A stretch of DNA of 64,000 bases from Pleurodeles waltl (lineage: Eukaryota; Chordata; Amphibia; Caudata; Salamandridae), in NCBI RefSeq assembly GCF_031143425.1, contig NC_090439.1, positions 347,814,027-347,878,026 on the forward strand. Direction: 5' to 3'. A program made the translations under genes and the position numbers. The notes beneath the pieces are model-generated. The model had not been told where the DNA came from and made no database searches. It saw only the letters and a list, made by a program, of their open reading frames with translations. Shown piece after piece: positions 45,826-57,000 of this stretch (position 1 is its first letter; every line of letters begins with the position of its first letter).

Positions 45826-48312
45826 CTAGCCATTACCTGATGAGTCTTCATTGTCTAAGTGGAAATATCTGGAGAGTCCATCTGCATTGGAGTGGCTACT
45901 CCCAGGTCTATGTTCCACTGTATAGTCCATTCCCTGTAGGGATATGGACCACCTCAACAATTTAGGATTTTCACCTTTCATTTGTTTTAGCCAAAGTAGA
46001 GGTTTGTGGTCTGTCTGAACAATGAAGTGAGTGCCAAACAGGTATGGCCTCAACTTCTTCAGAGCCCAGACCACAGCAAAGGCCTCCCTCTCAATGGCAG
46101 ACCAACGCTTTTCTCTAGGGGTCAACCTTCTACTAATAAAAGCAACAGGTTGATCCTGGCCCTCAGAATTAAGTTGTGATAGGACTGCCCCTACTCCTAA
46201 TTCAGATGCATCAGCTTGGACATAGAATTTTTTAGAGTAACAAGGGCTTTTCAGGACAGGTGCAGAGCACATGGCCTGCTTCAGCTCCTCAAAAGCTTTC
46301 TGACAGTTTGCTGTCCATAATACCTTTTTAGGCATTTTCTTGGATGTGAGGTCATTAAGAGGGGCTGCAATGGAGCCATAGTTCTTAATGAACCTCCTGT
46401 AATACCCAGTGAGGCCTAGGAAGGCTCTCACCTGAGTCTGAGTGGTAGGGGGAATCCAATCAATAATAGTTTGGATTTTCCCCTGAAGTGGTGCAATCTG
46501 TTCCCCACCAACAAGGTGTCCCAGATAAACCACCTTACCCTGCCCTATCTGGCACTTTGAAGCCTTGATAGTGAGGCCTGCCTTTTGCAGGGCCTCCAAA
46601 ACTTTCCAAAGGTGGACCAGGTGATCATCCCAGCTGGAGCTAAAGACAGCTATATCATCCAAATATGCTGCACTGAAAGCTTCCAGCCCTTGCAGGACTG
46701 TGTTCACCAACCTCTGAAAAGTGGCAGGTGCATTTTTCAAACCAAAAGGCATTACAGTAAACTGGTAATGTCCTCCAATGGTAGAAAATGCAGTCTTAGG
46801 TTTAGCATCTTCTGACATTTTGATCTGCCAATACCCTGCAGTCAAATCAAAAGTGCTTAGATACTTGGCAGATGCCAGTGTATCTATTAGCTCATCTGCC
46901 CTGGGTATAGGGTGAGCATCTGTTTTGGTTACCAAGTTGAGACCTCTATAGTCTACACAAAACCTCATTTCCTTCTTTCCATCTTTAGAATTGGGTTTTG
47001 GTACCAGTACCACAGGAGAAGCCCATGGACTGTCAGAGTGCTCAACCACTCCTAGTTCCAACATCTTCTGAACTTCTTGCTTTATGCAGTCCCTGACATG
47101 GTCAGGCTGCCTATAGATCTTACTTTTGACAGGTAAACTGTCTCCAGTATCTATAGTGTGCTCACACCAAGAAGTGGTGCCTGGCACAATGGAGAAGAGT
47201 TCTGAAAATTGTCCTAGGAGATTTATGCAATTATCTTTCTGCTCAGCAGTAAGACAATCAGCCAAAACTACACCTTCCACAAGAGCATCTTGTTCTGTGG
47301 AAGAGAAGAGATCAGGTAGAGGATCACTGTCTTCTTCCTGTCCCTCATCTGTTGCCATGAGCAGGGTGAGATCAGCCCTGTCATAGTAGGGTTTCAGGCG
47401 GTTGACATGGAGCACCCTAAGGGGACTCCTGGCAGTGCCTAAGTCAACCAAGTAGGTGACTTCACCCTTCTTTTCAACAATTGTGTGTGGACCACTCCAT
47501 TTATCTTGGAGTGCTCTTGGGGCCACAGGCTCCAAGACCCACACTTTCTGCCCTGGTTGGTACTGAACCAAAACAGCCTTCTGATCATGCCATTGCTTCT
47601 GGAGCTCTTGGCTGGCCTGAAGGTTTTTACTGGCCTTTTTCATGTACTCAGCCATCCTTGATCTGAGGCCAAGTACATAGTCCACAATATCCTGCTTAGG
47701 AGCTTTTAAAGGTTGTTCCCAACCCTCCTTTACAAGTGTGAGTGGACCCCTAACAGGGTGTCCAAAAAGAAGTTCAAAGGGGCTGAAGCCCACTCCTTTC
47801 TGGGGTACCTCCCTGTAGGCAAAAAGGAGGCATGGTAGAAGGATATCCCATCTCCTGCGGAGTTTTTCAGGGAGTCCCATAATCATGCCTTTGAGAGTTT
47901 TATTAAATCTCTCCACCAGTCCATTTGTTTGTGGATGATAGGGTGTTGTGAACTTGTAAGTTACACCACACTCCTTCCACATGGCCTTTAAGTATGCAGA
48001 CATGAAATTGCTTCCTCTGTCTGATACTACTTCCTTTGGGAAGCCCACCCTGGAAAATATTCCCAGGAGGGCCTTTGCCACTGCAGGAGCTGTAGTGGTC
48101 CTTAAAGGAATAGCTTCAGGATATCTTGTGGCATGGTCCACTACCACCAAGATAAACCTATTGCCTGAAGCAGTAGGAGGGTCAAGGGGGCCAACTATGT
48201 CAACCCCTACCCTTTCAAAGGGAACCCCAACCACAGGCAGTGGGATAAGGGGTGCCTTTGGAGTGCCACCTGTCTTGCCACTGGCTTGACAGGTTTCACA
48301 GGACTTACAAAA
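45826..48312 (-). CDS. pol: Integrase core, reverse transcriptase and RNase H of element 2 (after the internal stop)
   Basis: In frame with the upstream gag part; only the stop at 48313-48315 separates them. Counting from the Met at 48234 (802 residues): integrase catalytic Asp12, Asp72 and Glu108 give the D-X59-D-X35-E pattern. A GPY/F-like module (Trp-Ser-Gly-Pro-His) lies at 247-250. Reverse transcriptase has Asp463 in the first catalytic block and Tyr524-Leu-Asp-Asp527 at the centre. RNase H has Asp675, Glu715/717, Asp741 and Asp785. All catalytic residues are present and no further stop or frameshift occurs down to 45826. Integrase precedes reverse transcriptase, as in element 1. The first codons after the stop carry the Cys pair of the zinc-binding domain. 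The Met at 48234 is unlikely to be a natural start. Confidence 0.95.
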   Translation of the reverse strand, partial: FCKSCETCQASGKTGGTPKAPLIPLPVVGVPFERVGVDIVGPLDPPTASGNRFILVVVDHATRYPEAIPLRTTTAPAVAKALLGIFSRVGFPKEVVSDRGSNFMSAYLKAMWKECGVTYKFTTPYHPQTNGLVERFNKTLKGMIMGLPEKLRRRWDILLPCLLFAYREVPQKGVGFSPFELLFGHPVRGPLTLVKEGWEQPLKAPKQDIVDYVLGLRSRMAEYMKKASKNLQASQELQKQWHDQKAVLVQYQPGQKVWVLEPVAPRALQDKWSGPHTIVEKKGEVTYLVDLGTARSPLRVLHVNRLKPYYDRADLTLLMATDEGQEEDSDPLPDLFSSTEQDALVEGVVLADCLTAEQKDNCINLLGQFSELFSIVPGTTSWCEHTIDTGDSLPVKSKIYRQPDHVRDCIKQEVQKMLELGVVEHSDSPWASPVVLVPKPNSKDGKKEMRFCVDYRGLNLVTKTDAHPIPRADELIDTLASAKYLSTFDLTAGYWQIKMSEDAKPKTAFSTIGGHYQFTVMPFGLKNAPATFQRLVNTVLQGLEAFSAAYLDDIAVFSSSWDDHLVHLWKVLEALQKAGLTIKASKCQIGQGKVVYLGHLVGGEQIAPLQGKIQTIIDWIPPTTQTQVRAFLGLTGYYRRFIKNYGSIAAPLNDLTSKKMPKKVLWTANCQKAFEELKQAMCSAPVLKSPCYSKKFYVQADASELGVGAVLSQLNSEGQDQPVAFISRRLTPREKRWSAIEREAFAVVWALKKLRPYLFGTHFIVQTDHKPLLWLKQMKGENPKLLRWSISLQGMDYTVEHRPGSSHSNADGLSRYFHLDNEDSSGNG

Positions 48313-50784
48313 TTATTTTGTGTCCTCAGACATCCTAGGCCAATGAAACAGTGGTACCAATCTGTCCCAAGTTTTCATTTGACCCAGGTGCCCAGCTAAG
48401 GGAATGTCATGTGCCAGTGTTAGGAGGAACTTCCTGTACTCCTGAGGAATCACTAATCTCCTGGCAGCTCCAGGTTTAGGATCCCTATGCTCAGTGTACA
48501 AGAGGTTGTCCTCCCAGTAAACTCTGTGTGAGTCACTGACATCCCCATTAGCCTGTTTGACAGCTTGCTGTCTGAGACCCTCTAATGTGGGACAGGTTTG
48601 CTGTGCCACACTCAGCTCCTCTCTGGCAGGCCCCCCTTCACCCAAAAGCTCAGCAGTGTCTGCTTCCAGCTCCTCTGGTGTAGGTTCTGCACAGGGAGGG
48701 AATTCTTCTTCCTCAGAAGTAGAATCCACTGTAGAGGGAGGGATAGTAGGAAGTGGTTTGCTTCTACTAGCCCTAGCTTTAGGGAGCACTTGGTCCATTG
48801 TTCCAGGATCCAAGCTTCCCTGTCCTTTTTGCTTTTTGGCCTGAGCCCTTGTCAAAGCAAAAATATGCCCTGGGATGCCCAGCATTGCTGCATGGGCCTC
48901 CAACTCCACATCTGACCAAGCTGATGTCTCCAAATCGTTCCCTAATAGACAGTCTACAGGTAAATCTGAAGCTACCACAACTTTCTTTGGACCAGATACC
49001 CCCCCCCAGTTGAGATTTACAACAGCCATGGGGTGGCTTTGTGTTATGTTGTGAGCATCGGTTACTTGGTACTGGTGTCCAAGTATGTGTTGTTCAGGGT
49101 GCACCAGTTTCTCAATCACCATTGTGACACTGGCACCTGTGTCCCTGTAGGCCTGGACCTCAACACCATTTATTAGGGTTAGTTGCTTGTACTTCTCCAA
49201 GTTATGGGGGCAAGCAACCAAAGTGGCTAAGTCAATAGCCCCTTCAGAGACTAAAGTAGCCTCTGTGGTCTCCCTAATCAGACCAACCCCAACTAAATTA
49301 CCAAAAGTGAGCCCAGCTACTCCCTTGGATTGGCTATTAGTAGGTTTGCTCCCACCACCACTGCTATTAGTAGGGACACTAGGTGTAGCAGTAGGGGTTG
49401 TAGTGGTAGGAGCTGTGGTGCCTTTCTTTGGACAACTGGGATCTGTTGTCCAATGGCCTTTTATCTTACATAAATAGCACCATGGTTTCTTTTCCTTGTT
49501 CTGATTAAAGGAGGATTTGGGCCCACCACCCCCACCAGAGTGTTTTTGTGGGCCTGATGAAGACTCATTTTTAGATTTGTCCCCACCCTTGTCAGAAGAC
49601 TTACCATCCTTCTTTTTGTTGCCATCTTTGTCACCCCCTGTATGAACTTTTCTGTTCACTCTTGTTCTGACCCATTTGTCTGCCTTCTTTCCCAATTCTT
49701 GGGGAGAGGTCAGATCAGAGTCCACCAAGTACTGGTGCAACAAATCAGACACACAATTATTAAGAATATGCTCTCTCAGGATCAAGTTATACAGGCTGTC
49801 ATAATCAGTAACTTTACTGCCATGTAACCACCCCTCCAAGGCCTTCACTGCCTGGTCAATGAAATCAACCCAGTCTTGTGAAGACTCCTTTTTGGTATCT
49901 CTGAACTTTATCCTGTACTGTTCAGTGGTTAAGCCATAACCATCCAGGAGTGCATTCTTAAGAACTTGGAAATTGTTAGCATCATTTTCTTTTACAGTAA
50001 GGAGCCTATCCCTACCTTTTCCAGTAAATGATAGCCATAGGATAGCAGCCCACTGCTTTTGAGGGACATCCTGTACAGCACAGGCCCTCTCAAGTGCAGC
50101 AAACCACTTGTTAATGTCATCCCCCTCCTTGTAAGGGGGAACTATCTTATGCAGATTCCTGGAATCATGCTCTTTTGCAGGATGACTATGGGGAATACTG
50201 CTGCTGCCACCATGGGTATCTAAACCCATTTTCTGTCTTTCCCTCTCTATTTCTAAAGACTGTCTATCCAAATCCAGCTGTTGCTTCTTGAGCTTCAGTC
50301 TGGTTTGCTCCACTCTCAATCTATTGAGCTCCCTTTCCAACAATCTGTCATCAGGGTGGGTGGGAGGGACATTTCTAGATACAGAGGTATGATGGGAATG
50401 AACAGAAGGAGACCTGTCCCTTACAGAGGGCACCCTAACAGCTTGGCTACCAGTATAATGTGAGAGCACATCCTCAGTATGATGTGATTCAACCTCTGTA
50501 CCAACTATGCTAGACTGTCTAGTAATGGGCAGGCTGAGAAGTTTCTTTCCTGAACCTTTTCCTGGGGGAGTCCCTGGATCAGACTGAGAACCATTAGCTA
50601 CTTTTTCTACAGATTGGGCACTTATGGCCTTATCCTGTACTCTAAGCATATTAATTAACAGTTCTAAGGAAGGATTCTTCCCTACACTCAAACCTCTCTC
50701 TATGCAGAGACTCCTTGCTCCTTTCCAGCTAAGGTGATCATATGCAAGTTTGGACAGTTCAACTTTTTGGCCTGTGCCAGACAT
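48313..50784 (-). CDS. gag-pol: gag, protease and integrase N-terminus of element 2, ending at an internal stop
   Basis: 823 codons from ATG 50784. Domains in order: SAP-like motif about 11-47; Ser/Thr/Pro-rich linker; coiled coil about 147-188; capsid-like region from about 206 with a SCAN-like part at about 283-375; Lys/Gly-rich basic stretch; zinc knuckle Cys436, Cys439, His444, Cys451 (C-X2-C-X4-H-X6-C); protease Asp548-Thr-Gly; acidic linker 690-715; integrase zinc-binding His792 and His799. The frame ends at TAA 48315-48313, where element 1 has a Glu codon (GAA), so one base change explains it. No frameshift site separates gag from pol. The ATG has A at -3 and follows a 270-bp leader. 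The stop may be a recent mutation, a sequencing error or a readthrough point; only the first fits simple decay. Confidence 0.95.
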   Translation of the reverse strand: MSGTGQKVELSKLAYDHLSWKGARSLCIERGLSVGKNPSLELLINMLRVQDKAISAQSVEKVANGSQSDPGTPPGKGSGKKLLSLPITRQSSIVGTEVESHHTEDVLSHYTGSQAVRVPSVRDRSPSVHSHHTSVSRNVPPTHPDDRLLERELNRLRVEQTRLKLKKQQLDLDRQSLEIERERQKMGLDTHGGSSSIPHSHPAKEHDSRNLHKIVPPYKEGDDINKWFAALERACAVQDVPQKQWAAILWLSFTGKGRDRLLTVKENDANNFQVLKNALLDGYGLTTEQYRIKFRDTKKESSQDWVDFIDQAVKALEGWLHGSKVTDYDSLYNLILREHILNNCVSDLLHQYLVDSDLTSPQELGKKADKWVRTRVNRKVHTGGDKDGNKKKDGKSSDKGGDKSKNESSSGPQKHSGGGGGPKSSFNQNKEKKPWCYLCKIKGHWTTDPSCPKKGTTAPTTTTPTATPSVPTNSSGGGSKPTNSQSKGVAGLTFGNLVGVGLIRETTEATLVSEGAIDLATLVACPHNLEKYKQLTLINGVEVQAYRDTGASVTMVIEKLVHPEQHILGHQYQVTDAHNITQSHPMAVVNLNWGGVSGPKKVVVASDLPVDCLLGNDLETSAWSDVELEAHAAMLGIPGHIFALTRAQAKKQKGQGSLDPGTMDQVLPKARASRSKPLPTIPPSTVDSTSEEEEFPPCAEPTPEELEADTAELLGEGGPAREELSVAQQTCPTLEGLRQQAVKQANGDVSDSHRVYWEDNLLYTEHRDPKPGAARRLVIPQEYRKFLLTLAHDIPLAGHLGQMKTWDRLVPLFHWPRMSEDTK

Positions 50785-51054
50785 TTTTAGAGAGAGTTAA
50801 AGTGATAGACAAAAGAGAAAAAAGTTTTCAGAACTTTTTGGAAAGACAGAAAAAACTTTTTAAACTTGTAAGAACTTTTTGAAAGTTTAGAAGTACTTTT
50901 CAGCACTTAGAAAAGAGTGAAAAGAGGAAATGCAAAACTTTTTGTCTATGTGTATATACACTGACCTTGTTTTGTATATTTTTCTCCTATGAAAAGTACA
51001 ATGACAAGAGTGGTAAGTAGTCTCAAAGCACTTATCCCACCACTGCACAACCAA
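50785..51054 (-). other. Primer-binding region and leader of element 2
   Basis: In element orientation, TTGGTTGTGCAGTGGTGGG follows the LTR end and should hold the tRNA primer site. Its GTGGGAT core recalls Leu tRNA ends, but the match is not good enough to assign. The rest has repeated AAAAGTTTT-like words, also seen in the leader of element 1. Confidence 0.6.
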
Positions 51055-54049
51055 TGTAGGAGGCTGGACTGGCTTGTAGTGAGTACCAAGGGGTACTTGC
51101 ACCTTGCACCAGGCCCAGTTATCCCTTATTAGTGTATAGGGTGTCTAGCAGCTTAGGCTGATAGATAATGGTAGCTTAGCAGAGCAGCTTAGGCTGAACT
51201 AGGAGACGTGTGAAGCTACTACAGTACCACTTAGTGTCATATGCACAATATCATAAGAAAACACAATACACAGTTATACTAAAAATAAAGGTACTTTATT
51301 TTTATGACAATATGCCAAAGTATCTTAGAGTGTACCCTCAGTGAGAGGATAGGAAATATACACAAGATATATATACACAATAGCAAAAATATGCAGTATA
51401 GTCTTAGAAAACAGTGCAAACAATGTATAGTTACGATAGGATGCAATGGGGAAACATAGGGATAGGGGCAACACAAACCATATACTCCAGAAGTGGAATG
51501 CGAACCACGAATGGACCCCAAACCTATGTGACCTTGTAGAGGGTCGCTGGGACTATTAGAAAACAGTGAGAGTTAGCAAAATAACCCACCCCAAGACCCT
51601 GAAAAGTGAGTGCAAAGTGCACCAAAGTTCCCCTAAGGACAAAATAGTCGTGTTAGAGGGAGAATGCAAGGAAAACACAAATCAGCAATGCAACAACGAT
51701 GGATTCCTGACTGAGGGTACCTGTGGAACAAGGGGACCAAGTCCAAAAGTCACAAGCAGCTCGGAGATGGGCAGATGCCCAAGAAATGCCAGCGGTTGGT
51801 GCAAAGAAGCTCTTACTAGGCTGAAGAACTGTGAATACTGCAGGAACGACAAGGGCTAGAGACTTCCCCTTTGGAGGATGGATCCCCCACGCCTTGGAGA
51901 GTCGTGCAGAAGTGTTTTCCTGCCGGATGGACGCCAACAAGCCTTGCTACACGCAAATCGTGCGTTTGGCGTTTTTGGACGCTGCTGGGGCCCAGGAGGG
52001 ACCAGGAGGTCGCAAATTGGACCTGCAGAGAGAGGGGACGTCGAGCAAGACAAAGAGCCCTCACTGAAGCAGGTAGCACCCGGAGAAGTGCCAGAAACAG
52101 GCACTACGAGGATGCGTGAAACGGTGCTCGCCGAAGTTGCACAAAGGAGTCCCACGTCGTCGGAGACCAACTTAGAAAGTCGTGCAATGCAGGTTAGAGT
52201 GCCGTGGACCCAGGCTTGGCTGTGCACACAGGATTTCCGCCGGAAGTGCACAGGGGCCGGAGAAGCTTGCAAAGTCGCGGTTCCCAGCAATGCAGCCCAG
52301 CGAGGTGAGGCAAGGACTTACCTCCACCAAACTTGGGCTGAAGAGTCACTGGACTGTGGGGGTCACTTGGACGGTGTCGCTGGATTCGAGGGACCTCGCT
52401 CGTCGTGCTGAGAGGAGACCCAAGGGACCGGAGATGCAGCTTTTTGGTGCCTGCGGTTGCAGGAGGAAGATTCCGTCGACCCACGGGAGATTTCTTCGGA
52501 GCTTCTGGTGCAGAGAGGAGGCAGACTACCCCCACAGCATGCACAAGCAGGAAGACAGTCGAGAAGGCGGCAGGATCAGCGTTACAGAGTTGCAGTAGTC
52601 GTCTTTGCTACTATGTTGCAGGTTTGCAGGCTTCCAGCGCGGTCAGCGGTCGATTCCTTATCAGAAGGTGAAGAGGGAGATGCAGAGGAACTCGGCTGAG
52701 CTCATGCATTCGTTATCTAAAGTTTCCCCAGAGACAGAGACCCTAAATAGCCAGAAAAGAGGGTTTGGCTACCTAGGAGAGAGGAAAGGCTACTAACACC
52801 TGAAGGAGCCTATCACAAGGAGTCTCTGACGTCACCTGGTGGCACTGGCCACTCAGAGCAGTCCAGTGTGCCAGCAGCACCTCTGTTTCCAAGATGGCAG
52901 AGGTCTGGAGCACACTGGAGGAGCTCTGGACACCTCCCAGGGGAGGTGCAGGTCAGGGGAGTGGTCACTCCTCTTTCCTTTGTCCAGTTTCACGCCAGAG
53001 CAGGGGCTAAGGGGTCCCTGAACCGGTGTAGACTGGCTTATGCAGAATTGGGCACCTCTGTGCCCAACAAAGCATTTCCAGAGGCTGGGGGAGGCTACTC
53101 CTCCCCTGCCTTCACACCATTTTCCAAAGGGAGAGGGTGTCACACCCTCTCTCAGAGGAAGTTCTTTGTTCTGCCATCCTGGGCCAGGCCTGGCTGGACC
53201 CCAGGAGGGCAGATGCCTGTCTGAGGGGTTGGCAGCAGCAGCAGCTGCAGAGAAACCCCAGGAAGGGCAGTCTGGCAGTACCAGGGTCTGTGCTACAGAC
53301 CACTGGGATCATGGAATTGTACCAACAATGCCAGGATGGCATAGAGGGGGCAATTCCATGATCATAGACATGTTACATGGCCATATTCGGAGTTACCATG
53401 GTGAAGCTACATATAGGTAGTGATCTATATGTAGTGCACGCGTGTAATGGTGTCCCCGCACTCACAAAGTTCAGTGAATTGGCTCTGAACAATGTGGGGG
53501 CACCTTGGCTAGTGTCAGGGTGCCCTCACACTAAGTAACTTTGCACCTAACCTTTACCAGGTAAAGGTTAGACATATAGGTGACTTATAAGTTACTTAAG
53601 TGCAGTGTAAAATGGCTGTGAAATAACGTGGACGTTATTTCACTCAGGCTGCAGTGGCAGGCCTGTGTAAGAATTGTCAGAGCTCCCTATGGGTGGCAAA
53701 AGAAATGCTGCAGCCCATAGGGATCTCCTGGAACCCCAATACCCTGGGTACCTCAGTACCATATACTAGGGGATTATAAGGGTGTTCCAGTAAGCCAATG
53801 TAAATTGGTAAAAATGGTCACTAGCCTGTCAGTGACAATTTGGAAAGAAATGAGAGAGCATAACCACTGAGGTTCTGATTAGCAGAGCCTCAGTGAGACA
53901 GTTAGTCACTACACAGGTAACACATACAGGCACACTTATGAGCACTGTGGCCCTGGGTTACCAGGGTCCCAGTGACACATACAACTAAAACAACATATAT
54001 ACAGTGAAAAATGGGGGTATCATGCCAGGCAAGATGGTACTTTCCTACA
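51055..54049 (-). repeat. 5' LTR of element 2 (2,995 bp)
   Basis: Same length and ends as 42801-45795. About 8 substitutions were found by reading the two side by side, for example near 43651/51897, 43729/51982, 44211/52465, 44330/52584 and 45170/53424. It would supply the promoter for the element transcript. Hairpins lie at the same relative places. Confidence 0.95.
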
Positions 54050-54054
54050 CCTGC
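54050..54054. repeat. Target-site duplication CCTGC, right copy
   Basis: Exact match to 42796-42800. Confidence 0.93.
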
Positions 54055-57000
54055 TTGCACCAATTCCTACAAAAAAAAAACCAGAATGTGATGTCCTAAT
54101 TTATTAAGCCAATTGACTTGTTTAATCAGATGACCAGCTTGAAAAGTTCAATGGTGCATTAAGTTTATAGCATTAAGTGGAATAAGGAGCACTCTGGAGG
54201 TGGAAGAAATGAAAGGAAATGGGTAGGTGAGAATAGGCCGAGAAACATTTGGAAGAAAGACGAAGGACATCAAGGGGCTAATGATTATAACCTACCTGGT
54301 CAATTTTGCTGGGCTATTTAATGAATCTGATGATGCAATGCAAAGTTCTAGCCAGTGCTCAACAATATGCCAGAGCTAGCCGATATATCATCAGATAAAC
54401 TATGACATCGCTGGCTGAATCAAGGTCCAATTACAACACTGGTTGATACCCAGCAACACCCATCACCCATTCTCCCGACCAAGCCACGCCACGCCACCCT
54501 CACCTGAGCCCCTGACTAAATTTCCTATCCAGAAGTTTCTTTAATGGAAACTATTGACTCAAATGTGCCGTTTGCTATGTTGCTTGGGTTCTCAAGTACC
54601 ATTATTTGCTTTAGGTCTTTTTCAGTCATTCCGTGATTGGAACAATGTGACCTCTCTCTTTCTACATCTAAAGTCTGTTGCAGGATTTCTTGAATCTCAG
54701 AGTCCCAAAGTTATGAAATTCACATTAAGGCATGGCATATTTTAGAGGGTCATTCAAACTGAGTAATGCATGCCAGAGGGAAAATATGTGTTTTTTTCAT
54801 AAGCAATAATCTTGTTAGCTGCATTTGTTTTCAGATGGCCAATGTGTTGTTTGTGATTTGATAATTGTGATTTACTGGATTCAAGGCTAAGTTTAGTCTA
54901 GGCAAAAGATATGCAGAAGATCCACAGAAATGCCCCAAAGCCACATAACTGGCATACATAGAGTGAAATTGTGAACTTTTGCATGTGAAGCTGCGTGGGA
55001 AGAGTTTATTTAGGTGGCAGGACAATCTCAGTGCAAGGGGGCGTTATGAAGTTGTTTTCAGACCTTCTTCCTGCTCATTAGTTCTAACTTTTCAGCCCTG
55101 TCCAATGGTAGCGCTTAAAGAAACCATAGAGGTCTCTTTATCTAATTCTAATCACTGCTAATTCACCAAAATAGCAGAGTACATCTTCTGATCACCAAAA
55201 TGCTCCCCATGGATTAAGACACCACACCCCTTCCAAAAAACAGCACAGATTCAGAAACATCCTTTTGGAATCGTAATTGCAAAAAGTATGCTCACACATA
55301 TTAACCACACTGCAATCTCACAAAAAGACACAACAATAATTTCTGGACTGTAATACGGTGATTGTACACCATCAGATCGCCAATATAAGTAAATGGCGCA
55401 GTGAATTTAAGTATAATAAATCGACACTTACCTATATTTGGTTGCTTTGACAATATAATGACAGTCGCAGTTCTGCAGTTAATATTCTTGTAAGCAGGTT
55501 TTAAATCCTGAATATTGTTGTCCTACAGAGTACAGATATATATACACACATACACACACACATGTATAGGCACACATTCACACAGCAACGCAAAACGGGA
55601 CAGGCCAGATATAAAAGTGAGTGTAAAGTCGTTTGTCCTTCTTTTATGTGTGATATGACCCAGTTTTTGCTCCTCAAAATCGTCACCCTACACAAAACCA
55701 GTCAATGCTTTTTGTGCTTCCAGATACCCGCAGACATTGTCATATTGCCACAAAAGGGAGAGACAGACTGTAAATACAAAGAGACATCTGGGCTTACATT
55801 TGTACAACACAGCTGGTCAGACCTATATAACGCCCCCAGAAGAGTGCAATGGATAAATATATGCAAGTCCTTGTAAATCGGATAGTTATATCAACAAAGA
55901 TTTTTTCGAACTGAACAGGGTCGAGAACACCAGATGACTGAAAAAAATGTGCGCTTTTGAACCTAAACACTTGATTGACATTGACTTAGGTCAACAAAGG
56001 TCTATTGATTCAATTTGAGTTTATACTGGGGAGAGTCAAAGTACGCTAAGGAGTCACCTCACTTGTCCTGTCCTTTCGACAATATTTCGGAGTCCCCGCT
56101 TCTACGTAAAAGGCACGTTTTGTTCGAACATCAGGGAGGCCGGCCCTTGCAGCCTCTGGCTCAAGGGGTCCCGAACGCTTAAAGGGGGGGCCCTGCGGGG
56201 GACCCAGTCAGCAAAAGGTCAATGAACATCTGTGAGATGTGGGAGACTCAGGCCCTTCCCAATAATATTCTGCAGGTGAGAGGGGCATCATTTTGAGTCA
56301 CTTCACTGTCGAACACCCCGACTCTCTCATTTTCAACCGTTTAAGCAAGAGCACGTGTGAAAAAGTAGCCAAGCAAAGGGAGGCCGAAGCGTTCGTGTGA
56401 GTGCTGGAAATGCCCATGGAATGCCCTCGGGGGAACTTCCTGGGGGATGCGATGTTGATGTTTCATTCCTTCTGTTATGGTTGAAAGGAGAGCAGCCCTC
56501 TCTGATTTCCTATTAGTGCGGGGCCCCTGCTGGCCGTCCCTTACCTCCGCAGGCAGGCATGATGGGAACCAGCTGGCCATACCCCTTTGATCTTTCTCTT
56601 TAGTGACTTGTTTGGCCAGCTGCCCCATTTTAGTCACTTATCTCTGATTAGGAGAAAGTTGGAGTGGTTCACGAAAAACGAGGGGTTACTGCCGCTCGGA
56701 GCGATCCATGAGGTTTGAAAGAATTCGAATAATTTGGGAGATAAACAAAGAACCTCTAGATGTGAAAAAGGTACTGTATTTTCTCAGTCTACTTTAGCCC
56801 GGCCATGGATTTCGAGATGAACAAGGGAGTTATGACAGCGCAATATTCCTTTTTTTTGTCCAGGAAGTATTTAATTAAAAAAATAATGATACTTTGTAAA
56901 AACGAATTAAACGATAAATTGTGATTAAATGATTGCTATATGAAGCACTTATGCAGAATACTTAGAACTGTGGCAAATTTATTGTAATGTTTTTAAATGT

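Larger units (their letters stand above)
42801..54049 (-). mobile_element. Element 2: young, nearly intact Gmr1-type Ty3/Gypsy retrotransposon
   Basis: An 11,249-bp element in minus orientation with two 2,995-bp LTRs, a primer region next to the right LTR, a polypurine tract next to the left LTR, and a single gag-pol frame (50784 to 45826) that has one internal stop. The LTRs differ at about 8 positions by eye and keep many CpG pairs, so insertion was recent. The gag-protease-integrase-reverse transcriptase-RNase H order puts it with the Gmr1 clade. It is a relative of element 1 with recognisable protein similarity throughout, but its LTRs belong to a different family. Confidence 0.96.

Noticed and set aside
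48313..48315. The stop in element 2 as a programmed gag-pol readthrough site.
   Set aside because: It lies in the integrase zinc-binding domain, far past gag and protease, and element 1 has a Glu codon there. A mutation is the simpler reading.
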